A stretch of DNA of 64,000 nt from Roseiarcus sp963806935 (GTDB lineage Bacteria; Pseudomonadota; Alphaproteobacteria; Rhizobiales; Beijerinckiaceae), in the NCBI GenBank assembly GCA_963806935.1, contig CAWEAT010000022.1, positions 62,001-126,000 of the forward strand, given 5' to 3'. The notes beneath the pieces were generated by a model. The model was not told the DNA's origin and made no database searches. It saw nothing but the letters and a program-made list of their open reading frames with translations. The translations under genes were made by a program, and so were the position numbers. This document shows positions 1 through 6,672 of this stretch, piece after piece; within the stretch, counting starts at the first letter, position 1, and each line of letters begins with the position of its first letter.

Positions 1-849
1 TTCCACCGGAACGAAGGCAGCGCGGGAGGGCGCCGGCGCGGCGAACGGCGGCGGGGCCGGATCATGCGCGCCCAGCGGCGCAACTGGCGCGCGAGCCAGC
101 GCGTCGGTCGGAACGGCCGCGGCGCTGCGAGGGGCGCGCGCGTCGGGCACGAGCGAGAGAAGGAAGGCGCCCGAGACGCCGAACGAGACGACCGTGGCGA
201 GCAGCGCGAGCGTATTGCGCGACAGCGCCGATTCGGCCCCGACGAAGCGCGAGACGTCGAAGCACAGCGGATCGAGGCGCATTCCCGCCATCGCGGTATA
301 GTGCATGCCGGAAATCGCCAGGCCGAGGGCGATTGCGCCGAGGAACAGCCGCGGCCGGGTCGGCCGGCTGTCGATCGCCCATAGCGCGAAGGCGCTGGCC
401 GCGATCGACACCGCGATCGAGGCGACGACGTAGGACGGGGCGTAGGACGTCGGTCCGGCCAGGTGCACCGCCGACATGCCGACATAATGCATCAGGCTGA
501 TGCCGAGCCCCATCGCAAGAGCGCCCGAGGCGACGCGAAACGCCGGCGGCCCGGAGGCATGGGCGGCGTAGACGCCAATGCCGACCACGATGACGCAAAT
601 GAGGAACGAGATCAGCGTCGGCAGCACCAGGTAGTCGATTGCGCTCGGGAAATTGGCGGCCAGCATGCCGACGAAGTGCATCGACCAGACGCCGGTCGCA
701 AGCGTAAGCGCGGATCCGGCGAGCGCGAGGCGGCGGCGGAACCCCTCGGCCGAATCAAGCTCCCGGGCGAGCGACAGGCCGACGAAGCTGCCCTGGATGG
801 CGATGGCGATGGAAAGGGCCACGAGCCAAGGCTCGTGTGGAATCGTCAT
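1..849 (-). CDS. MHYT-domain membrane sensor protein (partial, runs off left edge)
   Basis: Reading the minus strand from an ATG at 847-849, the frame stays open to base 1 (283 codons), so the C-terminal part lies outside the window. The translation carries three MHYT-type repeats in hydrophobic helices: WSMHFVGM, LMHYVGM and GMHYTAM. MHYT domains are integral-membrane sensory modules proposed to bind metal or a diatomic gas, usually fused to GGDEF/EAL, kinase or LytTR output domains; the output domain here is not visible. The end of the visible part is an Ala/Pro-rich linker. A GGGAGG Shine-Dalgarno-like stretch lies just upstream of the start. MHYT identity is firm, output role unknown. Confidence 0.88.
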   Translation of the reverse strand, partial: MTIPHEPWLVALSIAIAIQGSFVGLSLARELDSAEGFRRRLALAGSALTLATGVWSMHFVGMLAANFPSAIDYLVLPTLISFLICVIVVGIGVYAAHASGPPAFRVASGALAMGLGISLMHYVGMSAVHLAGPTSYAPSYVVASIAVSIAASAFALWAIDSRPTRPRLFLGAIALGLAISGMHYTAMAGMRLDPLCFDVSRFVGAESALSRNTLALLATVVSFGVSGAFLLSLVPDARAPRSAAAVPTDALARAPVAPLGAHDPAPPPFAAPAPSRAAFVPVE

Positions 850-911
850 TCCGCGCCTCCCTGCGCGTTACTCCGCGAGCGTCAAAGGGTACCTGCGGCA
901 AAGCCGCCTTG

Positions 912-948
912 CAACGAATTACCGCTGTGTTTATTGGGGAATATCGCC
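912..948. promoter_or_regulatory. 37-bp motif, copy A (upstream of the MHYT gene)
   Basis: This stretch matches 1764-1800 without gaps at 27 of 37 positions. The shared blocks are CAAC, TTACC, CTGT, TTT and GGAATAT-GCC. It sits about 60 bases upstream of the minus-strand MHYT start. Copy B sits about 95 bases upstream of the next minus-strand gene. A shared promoter or operator is inferred from position and similarity. Confidence 0.4.
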
Positions 949-1013
949 TGCAGCAGATAGGAAGGCCCAGTGTCCAAATCCGTCGGCCAGCGCCGCTTTG
1001 GCCCTTCGAATCT

Positions 1014-1670
1014 TCACTGCGAAGCGGGGAGCGACAGATCCGTCGAGGGGAACGTCGGTCGCGTCGCTTTCTTTGGGCTGGCTACGTCGTGTTCCGTCGA
1101 AAAGCTGGCCTCTCTCGGCACTCTGCGAACAATAATGACGTTCATGTCCGTTGGAATCTGCGTTGGGCCCAATGAGAGGGTCTCTGAGAAATAGTCGTGA
1201 CTTTCCGAAAGAAACTCGCCCAACGTAAGCTGCCCCGTGAGCGAGTCGGCCGACAGGAACAACCCGGGCGCGCCGATTTCGTCGGGATGCGTGAAAAAAT
1301 AGTCGAAACCCGAACTGTCCTGCGCGCTCGCCATCTTGTTCGGAAACAGCGCCGATGGGAGCCCTGCCGCCAGGACCTCTGGCACGGTCTCCCGGTCGAA
1401 GAGCGATGCGGCTTGGGGTGGGCCGCGGCCGATCAGCGACAGAGTGGGCTGATCGTCTGCGGCTTCCCAGGCGATGGCCGAACCGTCTTCGATGTCCGAC
1501 GCGCAGCTGGCGGAGCAGCTATCCAAAGCCAGCGCCACGACGTCCCCACGCGCCCAGTTCACCGCCGTCATCGCGGAGAGCGCAGCGCCGGCAACGAGCG
1601 CCCGGACACAATCTTCCCAACACCGGAAGTTTGGCCAGACACGGGTGGTGGTGTCGGTCTTCCGAAACAT
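1014..1670 (-). CDS. Hypothetical secreted protein
   Basis: A 218-codon frame that I do not recognise. Residues about 20-42 (around RALVAGAALSAMTAVNWARG) form a hydrophobic stretch that could be a signal peptide. The rest is acidic and Ser/Asp-rich with aromatic clusters (FDYFFTHPDE, ESHDYFSETL), unlike the Arg-rich composition of the antisense shadow frames here, which supports real coding. There are two Cys close together near residues 52-56. Start at 1670 (MFRK) is the first ATG; a slightly later start is possible. It stands alone between the MHYT gene and the GYD gene, with copy B of the 37-bp motif upstream. No function can be assigned. Confidence 0.55.
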   Translation of the reverse strand: MFRKTDTTTRVWPNFRCWEDCVRALVAGAALSAMTAVNWARGDVVALALDSCSASCASDIEDGSAIAWEAADDQPTLSLIGRGPPQAASLFDRETVPEVLAAGLPSALFPNKMASAQDSSGFDYFFTHPDEIGAPGLFLSADSLTGQLTLGEFLSESHDYFSETLSLGPTQIPTDMNVIIVRRVPREASFSTEHDVASPKKATRPTFPSTDLSLPASQ

Positions 1671-1763
1671 TTCTTAGTGAGCCGCGCCAGAAAAGAGACG
1701 CCAATAGCCAGCTGCTCGTAAGCGCAATTCGGCCGCTGTCTTAGACCTGGGGTGCGGGCTGAT

Positions 1764-1800
1764 CAACACGTTACCACTGTATTTCCTACGGAATATTGCC
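1764..1800. promoter_or_regulatory. 37-bp motif, copy B (upstream of the secreted unknown)
   Basis: Ungapped partner of 912-948, with 27 of 37 bases identical. It lies upstream of the minus-strand gene starting at 1670 and in front of the plus-strand GYD gene starting at 1928, so it could serve either. The paired arrangement suggests that one regulator or sigma factor recognises both sites. Confidence 0.4.
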
Positions 1801-1927
1801 GGATCGGAACGATAAAATCACACGTTGCCCGTCTGCAGATAGACGCTTAAGTTCGGCCAGAACGCCGTATGCGTTGGGCCAGACGGCGTTCAGATTGGAT
1901 AGGTCCATTTTCGGGGAGTGAAACATT

Positions 1928-2221
1928 ATGGCGACATACGTCATTCTTTACAAATACACCGAACAGGGCATCAAGAACATCAAGGACGCACCCAAACGGG
2001 TTGAAGCGGCAAAGAAGGCCGCTGCCCAGGCCGGGATCACCATCAGGGAGACACTCTGGCTGCAGGGCGAGTACGACTTTCTCACAATCAGCGAGGCGCC
2101 CGACGAATATGCGGCGACCGCCTTTATGATAAACGTCCTCAAGCAAGGCAACGTTCAGACGCAGACCATTCGCGCCTTCACGGCGGCTGAGATGACGAAG
2201 ATCCTCGAACGCGTCGCCTAA
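1928..2221 (+). CDS. GYD domain-containing protein
   Basis: A 97-aa soluble protein that fits the GYD family (ferredoxin-like alpha-beta fold) over its full length: N-terminal strand YVILYKYTEQGIKNIKD, a lysine-rich helix, the family signature region LWLQGEYDFLTISEAPDE, and a C-terminal QTIRAFTAAEMTKIL. GYD proteins are small and of unknown biochemical role, often compared with the ABM/Dabb-like fold. A GGGGAG ribosome-binding site lies 8 bases before ATG 1928. The stop overlaps the stop of the convergent hydrolase gene by 4 bases. Confidence 0.88.
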   Translation: MATYVILYKYTEQGIKNIKDAPKRVEAAKKAAAQAGITIRETLWLQGEYDFLTISEAPDEYAATAFMINVLKQGNVQTQTIRAFTAAEMTKILERVA

Positions 2222-2832
2222 GGACGATCTGCGGGAACGTCACTCAGGAAGCGGGCGATCGCGCTCTCTATGCGCTCGTCCGTCTCCTCCTGGGTCGAGC
2301 CCGCGGCCTTCAGCGTAGCCTTTGCGACCAGCAGCGAATGGTCGGCGCCATCGACGACGTGCAGCGTTGAAGGCGCGCGCATCCGCTTTCGCACATCTGC
2401 CAAAAGTTCGAGCGGGCAGAGGGGGTCGCGCGTCCCCTGAACGAACATCGTGGGCGTTCTGAGGTCGAGGAGAACCTGGTCGCGCAACTTCGACCGGTCG
2501 CCGCCGCCGCAAAGCGGATAGCCGAATGCGATCACCGCTGCGACCGGCTCCACGAGAGCGACATGGCAGCCGACGCGGCCGCCCATGCTCTTGCCGGCGA
2601 GAACGATCGGCCCGTCATGGCTTTGGCGGAGCGCGGCCAGGGCCGCCCGGTGCGCCGCGATGAGCTTCGGCAGCGGGTCAGGCCGCTTCCGGCCCTCGAT
2701 CATGTAGGGGTAGTCGAGCGGCGCGACCCTGCCCAGCGAGCCAAGCAGGCGCGCGAAGGCTCGCATCCGTGGATGGGAAGAGGGCGCGCCTGCGCCGGGC
2801 GCAAGCAGAAAGGCGATGCCGCGATCGGCCAC
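2218..2832 (-). CDS. Alpha/beta hydrolase, TEX30/KANL3-like (dienelactone-hydrolase-type fold)
   Basis: 204 aa. The N-terminus FLLAPGAGAPSSHPRM has the oxyanion-side GAGA loop typical of this family. The nucleophile elbow is GKSMGG. The acid is probably in VQGTRDPLCP and the His in DGADHSLL, so the Ser-Asp-His triad is complete. There is no signal peptide, so it is cytoplasmic. Substrate is unknown; members of this family are mostly annotated only as hydrolases. Tail-to-tail 4-base overlap with the GYD gene; starts back-to-back with the HpxZ-like gene region. Confidence 0.85.
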   Translation of the reverse strand: MADRGIAFLLAPGAGAPSSHPRMRAFARLLGSLGRVAPLDYPYMIEGRKRPDPLPKLIAAHRAALAALRQSHDGPIVLAGKSMGGRVGCHVALVEPVAAVIAFGYPLCGGGDRSKLRDQVLLDLRTPTMFVQGTRDPLCPLELLADVRKRMRAPSTLHVVDGADHSLLVAKATLKAAGSTQEETDERIESAIARFLSDVPADRP

Positions 2833-2968
2833 AACGGCGAGCTTATCGGCTCGGCAAGGCGCAGTCAGCTCCGATTACGGCTATAGTCGCTCGATGCGCG
2901 CCGAGCCCGTTCAGATGAAGGCGAACGGCCGCGCGCGGCGAGTGCAATTCAAGCGAGGTCCCCGATCC

Positions 2969-3352
2969 ATGGTCGAGATCAACATTCCCGAGGTGGTCGC
3001 GGAAGTGGAGAAGGTTTTCGCCCGCTACGAGCGCGCGCTGGTCTCGAACGACATCGCCGAGCTCGACGCGCTGTTCTGGAAAAGCCCGCACACCCTGCGC
3101 TACGGCGCGACCGAGAACCTCTACGGCTATGACGAGATCGCCGCCTTTCGCGGCCGCCGCCCGGCGACCAATCTCGCGCGCGATCTCATCCGGACCGTCA
3201 TCACAACCTACGGGCGGGACTTCGCGACCGCCAACACCGAGTTCAGGCGCATCGGCGCGACGCGCACGGGACGGCAGAGCCAAGTCTGGGTCCGGACCGA
3301 AGATGGCTGGCGCTGCGTGGCGGCTCACGTCAGCCTGTTGCAGGAGCAATGA
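2969..3352 (+). CDS. HpxZ/AtzH-like protein (SnoaL/NTF2 fold, DUF3225)
   Basis: 127 aa from the ATG at 2969, preceded by GCGAGG. The open frame extends further upstream, but the conserved start MVEINIPEVVAEVEKVF of this family lies here. The pattern ALVSNDIAELDALFW, TLRYGATENLYG and QSQVWVRTEDGW-CVAAHVS is that of the AtzH-like/HpxZ group, small NTF2-fold proteins found beside amidases and oxalurate-catabolism genes. No amidase or hpx partner is visible here, so its physiological role is not indicated by context. Family call is good, pathway call is not. Confidence 0.82.
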   Translation: MVEINIPEVVAEVEKVFARYERALVSNDIAELDALFWKSPHTLRYGATENLYGYDEIAAFRGRRPATNLARDLIRTVITTYGRDFATANTEFRRIGATRTGRQSQVWVRTEDGWRCVAAHVSLLQEQ

Positions 3353-3370
3353 GCGCCGGTCCGTCTGAGC

Positions 3371-3742
3371 CTAACGATCGGCCTTGAGGCGCTCGAAGAT
3401 TTCGCGGCCCTCCTGGTCGAGTATTCTGAGGCCGATCGCGTGTGGCGGCCAATCGGCCTCCGCCGCTGTGCGGATAGCGGTGGAGGCGTCGGCGGCCTCA
3501 ATTTCAAATTCGGCGACAACAGGGGGCCCGCGCTCGTCAGCGACGGCAAAGAACTGAAGCCGGAATCGCAACGGTCTCCCGGCAAGAATGCGATCGAGCT
3601 CGTCCAACGGATCAATCTCGGAAAAAGGGCGGGTCGATCCGCCGCGCCCGGATGTGACCCCAGCCTCTGCGGGGCGCGCCGTCCCGACCAGCGCCATCGG
3701 CCGGCGAAGATGCGAATACGATCGTCTTCCACGAATGGGCAT
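3371..3742 (-). CDS. Conserved-looking hypothetical protein
   Basis: 123 aa if started at ATG 3742, which has GAGGGG 9 bases upstream; the open frame extends to 3862, but without a comparable ribosome-binding site. The C-terminal half (LRFRLQFFAVADERG, VVAEFEIEAADASTAIRTAA, AIGLRILDQEGREIFE) has strand-helix-strand character and looks like a real small domain. The N-terminal 45 residues are low-complexity and basic. I do not recognise the family. Convergent with the HpxZ-like gene, 18 bases apart. Confidence 0.6.
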   Translation of the reverse strand: MPIRGRRSYSHLRRPMALVGTARPAEAGVTSGRGGSTRPFSEIDPLDELDRILAGRPLRFRLQFFAVADERGPPVVAEFEIEAADASTAIRTAAEADWPPHAIGLRILDQEGREIFERLKADR

Positions 3743-3949
3743 CGTTAGACCCCTCGCGACGCCGCGGTTGGCGTTCATGGCGCGCCAGGGCTCTCCCAAT
3801 TGCGCTACAACCCAACTCGACCGAGCTTGAGCAGTCTCGACCCATTCTGTTTGAAAACGCAATCAGCTCAAGAGTCAAGCGCCACAACCGATGAGTTCAA
3901 AACTGACTTAATCGGTTCTTGCCGCGTGAGGTTGGGGATTATGTCGCCC

Positions 3950-4510
3950 CTAGCCGATGCCCCCCTCCGCCAGACGCGGCGCGCGCCGCCGGCCGGCGAC
4001 GCCGAGGCCCGCGAAGCCCAATCCCAGCATCGCCCAGGTCGACAATTCAGGCACGGCTGCTACGCTCAGGGTTCCGCTTTCCGCGATTGGGTAGTTGTAG
4101 GAACCTGACAATTCCCAGAGCGAGTAGTCGCCTGGCGAACTTCCCCACAGGTTCCAGTAGCCGCCCGGATTCTGGAGGGTGGCGAACAGCACCCCATCCA
4201 CGTCGAAGGCCATGCCGGAGCTATAGTACAGGTTGTTGTAGATGAAGGAGCCGTCGGGGCTATAGGCAGGCCCGGGGAAGTTCGGATTGGCAGTGACCGA
4301 GCCCACGGTCTGATCGGTGAGGCCGGAAATCAAGCCCGTGATCCCTGTGACCTCGCCGGCGGCGTCAACCGTCATCGTGCCTGTCGCCGTGAGCTCCGAG
4401 TCAAATGACTCGAAGGTAAACTTGTAGACTGTCGCGCTCGCGGGCGCCGATGCCAACAGCATCGCAGCGGCCATCGAGGCAAATATGGTTGTCATAGTCT
4501 TATGCATCAT
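3950..4510 (-). CDS. PEP-CTERM sorting-domain exported protein
   Basis: 186 aa with a clear signal peptide (MTTIFASMAAAMLLASAPASA). The central domain, about residues 28-150, is rich in Gly, Ser, Thr, Tyr and Asn, as is usual for PEP-CTERM surface proteins. The C-terminus has the alphaproteobacterial form of the sorting signal: VPELSTWAMLGLGFAGLG, then an arginine cluster GRRRAPR. Such proteins are processed by an exosortase (EpsH/XrtA type) and linked to exopolysaccharide or biofilm matrix. No exosortase gene lies in the window. The central domain itself is unassigned. Confidence 0.9.
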   Translation of the reverse strand: MMHKTMTTIFASMAAAMLLASAPASATVYKFTFESFDSELTATGTMTVDAAGEVTGITGLISGLTDQTVGSVTANPNFPGPAYSPDGSFIYNNLYYSSGMAFDVDGVLFATLQNPGGYWNLWGSSPGDYSLWELSGSYNYPIAESGTLSVAAVPELSTWAMLGLGFAGLGVAGRRRAPRLAEGGIG

Positions 4511-4571
4511 GCATCTCCTGCCTCGGCGCTAGTCATATTCTCGTATTGACGCGCATCGAGACTGCAAACAT

Positions 4572-4599
4572 GAGCCATTGCGTGGCTCTATTTTTATTA
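4572..4599 (+). terminator. Hairpin followed by T-rich tract, no upstream + strand gene
   Basis: GAGCCA (4572-4577), loop TTGCG, TGGCTC (4583-4588), then TATTTTTATT. This is a well-formed Rho-independent terminator in the plus direction. The nearest gene to its left runs the other way (PEP-CTERM), so either it forms the 5' leader hairpin of that gene or it ends an unannotated short plus-strand transcript. Confidence 0.45.
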
Positions 4600-4808
4600 A
4601 ATACGACCGCAGTTGTCTTGATGCAAGCTGAGGTTGTGACCTTAGTTAGGCGCGATTGAACGCCAATTGCGCTAAAGTGTAATCAAATCGCTACCGGAAC
4701 CCGCGAGCGCGCGGGCGGCGTGGCGGTCGCCCGAGCGCCTCCGGATTGACGCGCCGGCCAAATTCAGGGCGCATGAAATGCGCTTCATCCCGCGCCCGGA
4801 GACCCTAG

Positions 4809-5753
4809 ATGATTAAGATCGCCCTCGTCGGAATGGGACTGGTCGGTCGCGCCTGGGCGATCAGCTTCGCCCGCGCCGGCCACGACGTCCTCCTGTGGGA
4901 CGAGAAGCCGGATGCGGTCGACGAAGCGCTGCGGTTCGCCGACGAGATTTTGCCCGACCTCGGCGCCAACGAACTGCTTGGCGACGCTCCTGCGGCCGTT
5001 CGCGCGCGGATGCGCCGGGCCGCGACGCTCGAGGAAGCGCTGGACGGGGTTAGCCACGTCCAGGAGAGCACGCCCGAGGACGTCGGCGTCAAACGGCATG
5101 TCTTCGCCCGCCTCGACGCGCTCGCGCCGGCGGGCGCGGTGCTCGCGAGCTCGACTTCCGCGATCCTGCCTTCGCGTTTCACCGAGGCGCTGCCGGGCCG
5201 CGGGCGCGCGCTCGTCGTGCACCCGATCAATCCGCCCTATCTCATCCCGGCGGTTGAGGTCGTGCCTGCGCCATGGACGGACGCCGCCGTGGTCGAGCGG
5301 ACAGCGGCGCTGATGAAATCCGCCGGCCACGCGCCGATCGTGATGAAGCGCGAGATCGATGGCTTCCTCATGAACCGTCTTCAGGGCGCGCTCCTGGAGG
5401 AGGCGTTCCGGCTCGTCGCGGAAGGCTACGCCAGCGTCGAGGACGTGGATATCGGCATTCGCGACGGGCTCGCGCTCCGCTGGTCGTTCATGGGCCCCTT
5501 CGAGACCATCGACCTCAACGCGCCGGGCGGCGTGCGCGACTACGCCAAGCGCTATCAGCGGATCTATGAGGAAATCTTCCCGTCGTCGCAATGGCGGGCG
5601 GACTGGTCCGGGCCGGTGATGGACGAGATCGAGGCGGATCGACGCAAGCGTCTGCCGGCGGATCGGCTGGCCGAACGCCAGGCGTGGCGGGATCGGCGGC
5701 TGATGGCGCTCGCCGCGCAAAAACGGCGCGCGGCCGAAGACATCGGCGAGTGA
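4809..5753 (+). CDS. 3-hydroxyacyl-CoA dehydrogenase family NAD-dependent oxidoreductase
   Basis: 314 aa. N-terminal Rossmann fold with the GMGLVGRAWA dinucleotide loop and an acidic residue after the second strand (LLWDEKPD), indicating NAD. The catalytic-His region is LVVHPINPPYLIP with the SSTSAI serine motif ahead of it. The C-terminal helical domain contains GFLMNRLQGALLEEAFRL. Overall layout resembles the short single-domain HADH/L-gulonate 3-dehydrogenase (lambda-crystallin) group rather than the beta-oxidation multidomain enzyme. The following SDR starts 70 bases downstream on the same strand, suggesting a two-gene unit. Exact substrate is uncertain. Confidence 0.87.
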   Translation: MIKIALVGMGLVGRAWAISFARAGHDVLLWDEKPDAVDEALRFADEILPDLGANELLGDAPAAVRARMRRAATLEEALDGVSHVQESTPEDVGVKRHVFARLDALAPAGAVLASSTSAILPSRFTEALPGRGRALVVHPINPPYLIPAVEVVPAPWTDAAVVERTAALMKSAGHAPIVMKREIDGFLMNRLQGALLEEAFRLVAEGYASVEDVDIGIRDGLALRWSFMGPFETIDLNAPGGVRDYAKRYQRIYEEIFPSSQWRADWSGPVMDEIEADRRKRLPADRLAERQAWRDRRLMALAAQKRRAAEDIGE

Positions 5754-5823
5754 GGGCGATTGCCGAAGCGCTGCGAGCGTGATGTAAGCGTCTCGATCCT
5801 TTAGGACCGGAGGAGGCGAACCC

Positions 5824-6672
5824 GTGACCACTCATCCTGCATTTGCCCAGAACCGGGTCGCGGTTGTCACTGGCGCGGCGAGCGGCATTGGCCTTGCCGC
5901 CGCGGCCAAATTCGTCGCGCTCGGAATGAATGTCTGCATGGCCGATGCGAACGGGGAGGCGCTCGAGGGCGTCGCCGCCAAGCTGCGTGAGACGGCTCAG
6001 CGTCCCGACGCGGTCAGGACCTTCGCTGTCGATGTGAGCCAGCTTAAGGACGTCCAGCGGCTGAAGGCGTCGGTCTTCGACGCCTTCGGCGAGGTCGCGA
6101 TATTGATGAACAATGCGGGGACCGGGGGCGGGGGCGGACTGTTCGCCGATCCCGACCGGTGGCGACGCATCATCGACGTCAATCTCATGGGCGTGGTCAA
6201 CGGGGTCCAGACTTTCGCCCCCGAAATGATCCGCCAGGAAAGCCCAGCGGCGATCGTCAACACCGGCTCGAAGCAAGGCATCACCTGTCCGCCCGGCGAC
6301 ACCGCCTATAATGTCTCGAAAGCCGGCGTGAAGGTCGTGACCGAAGCGCTCGCGCACGAATTGCGCAATATCGACGGCTGCCGGGTGAGCGCTCATCTGC
6401 TCATTCCCGGCTTCACGTTCACCGGCATGACCGCGGGCTCGAACATCGCCAAGCCTGCCGCCGCCTGGACGGCGGAACAGGTGGTCGATTTCATGCTCGC
6501 CTCGATGGCGGCCGGCGACTTCTACATCCTTTGCCCCGACAACGACGTGCCGCGGGAACTGGACGAACGGCGAATCCTGTGGGCCGCGGGCGACATTGTC
6601 GAGAACCGCCCCCCGCTCTCGCGCTGGCATCCCGACTACAAGGACGCCTTCGCCAAATTCGCCAAGGCCTAG
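5824..6672 (+). CDS. SDR family NAD(P)-dependent oxidoreductase
   Basis: 282 aa starting at GTG 5824, preceded by a strong GGAGGAGG. Classical short-chain dehydrogenase: VVTGAASGIG cofactor loop, acidic MADAN after strand 2, MNNAGTG, catalytic Ser in VNTGSKQG and YNVSK as the YxxxK motif. The C-terminal region (ILCPDNDVPRELDERR) is typical of a subgroup common in alphaproteobacteria. Probably cotranscribed with the 3-hydroxyacyl-CoA dehydrogenase upstream. Substrate unknown. Its stop overlaps the stop of convergent parE by 4 bases. Confidence 0.9.
   Translation: MTTHPAFAQNRVAVVTGAASGIGLAAAAKFVALGMNVCMADANGEALEGVAAKLRETAQRPDAVRTFAVDVSQLKDVQRLKASVFDAFGEVAILMNNAGTGGGGGLFADPDRWRRIIDVNLMGVVNGVQTFAPEMIRQESPAAIVNTGSKQGITCPPGDTAYNVSKAGVKVVTEALAHELRNIDGCRVSAHLLIPGFTFTGMTAGSNIAKPAAAWTAEQVVDFMLASMAAGDFYILCPDNDVPRELDERRILWAAGDIVENRPPLSRWHPDYKDAFAKFAKA

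Noticed and set aside
62..598. 178-codon minus-strand frame at the left edge
   Set aside because: Arg-rich shadow of the MHYT gene, which is read in another minus-strand frame and is open to the edge.
912..1800. EcfG general-stress promoter (GGAAC-N18-CGTT) in the duplicated 37-bp motif
   Set aside because: GGAA and CGTT-like pieces occur but spacing is wrong in both copies.
3775..3835. tRNA-like D-arm on the minus strand (TAGCGCAATTGGGAGAGC)
   Set aside because: The D-stem has a mismatch, no anticodon stem or T-arm (GGTTCGAATCC type) follows and no acceptor stem pairs. At most a decayed fragment.
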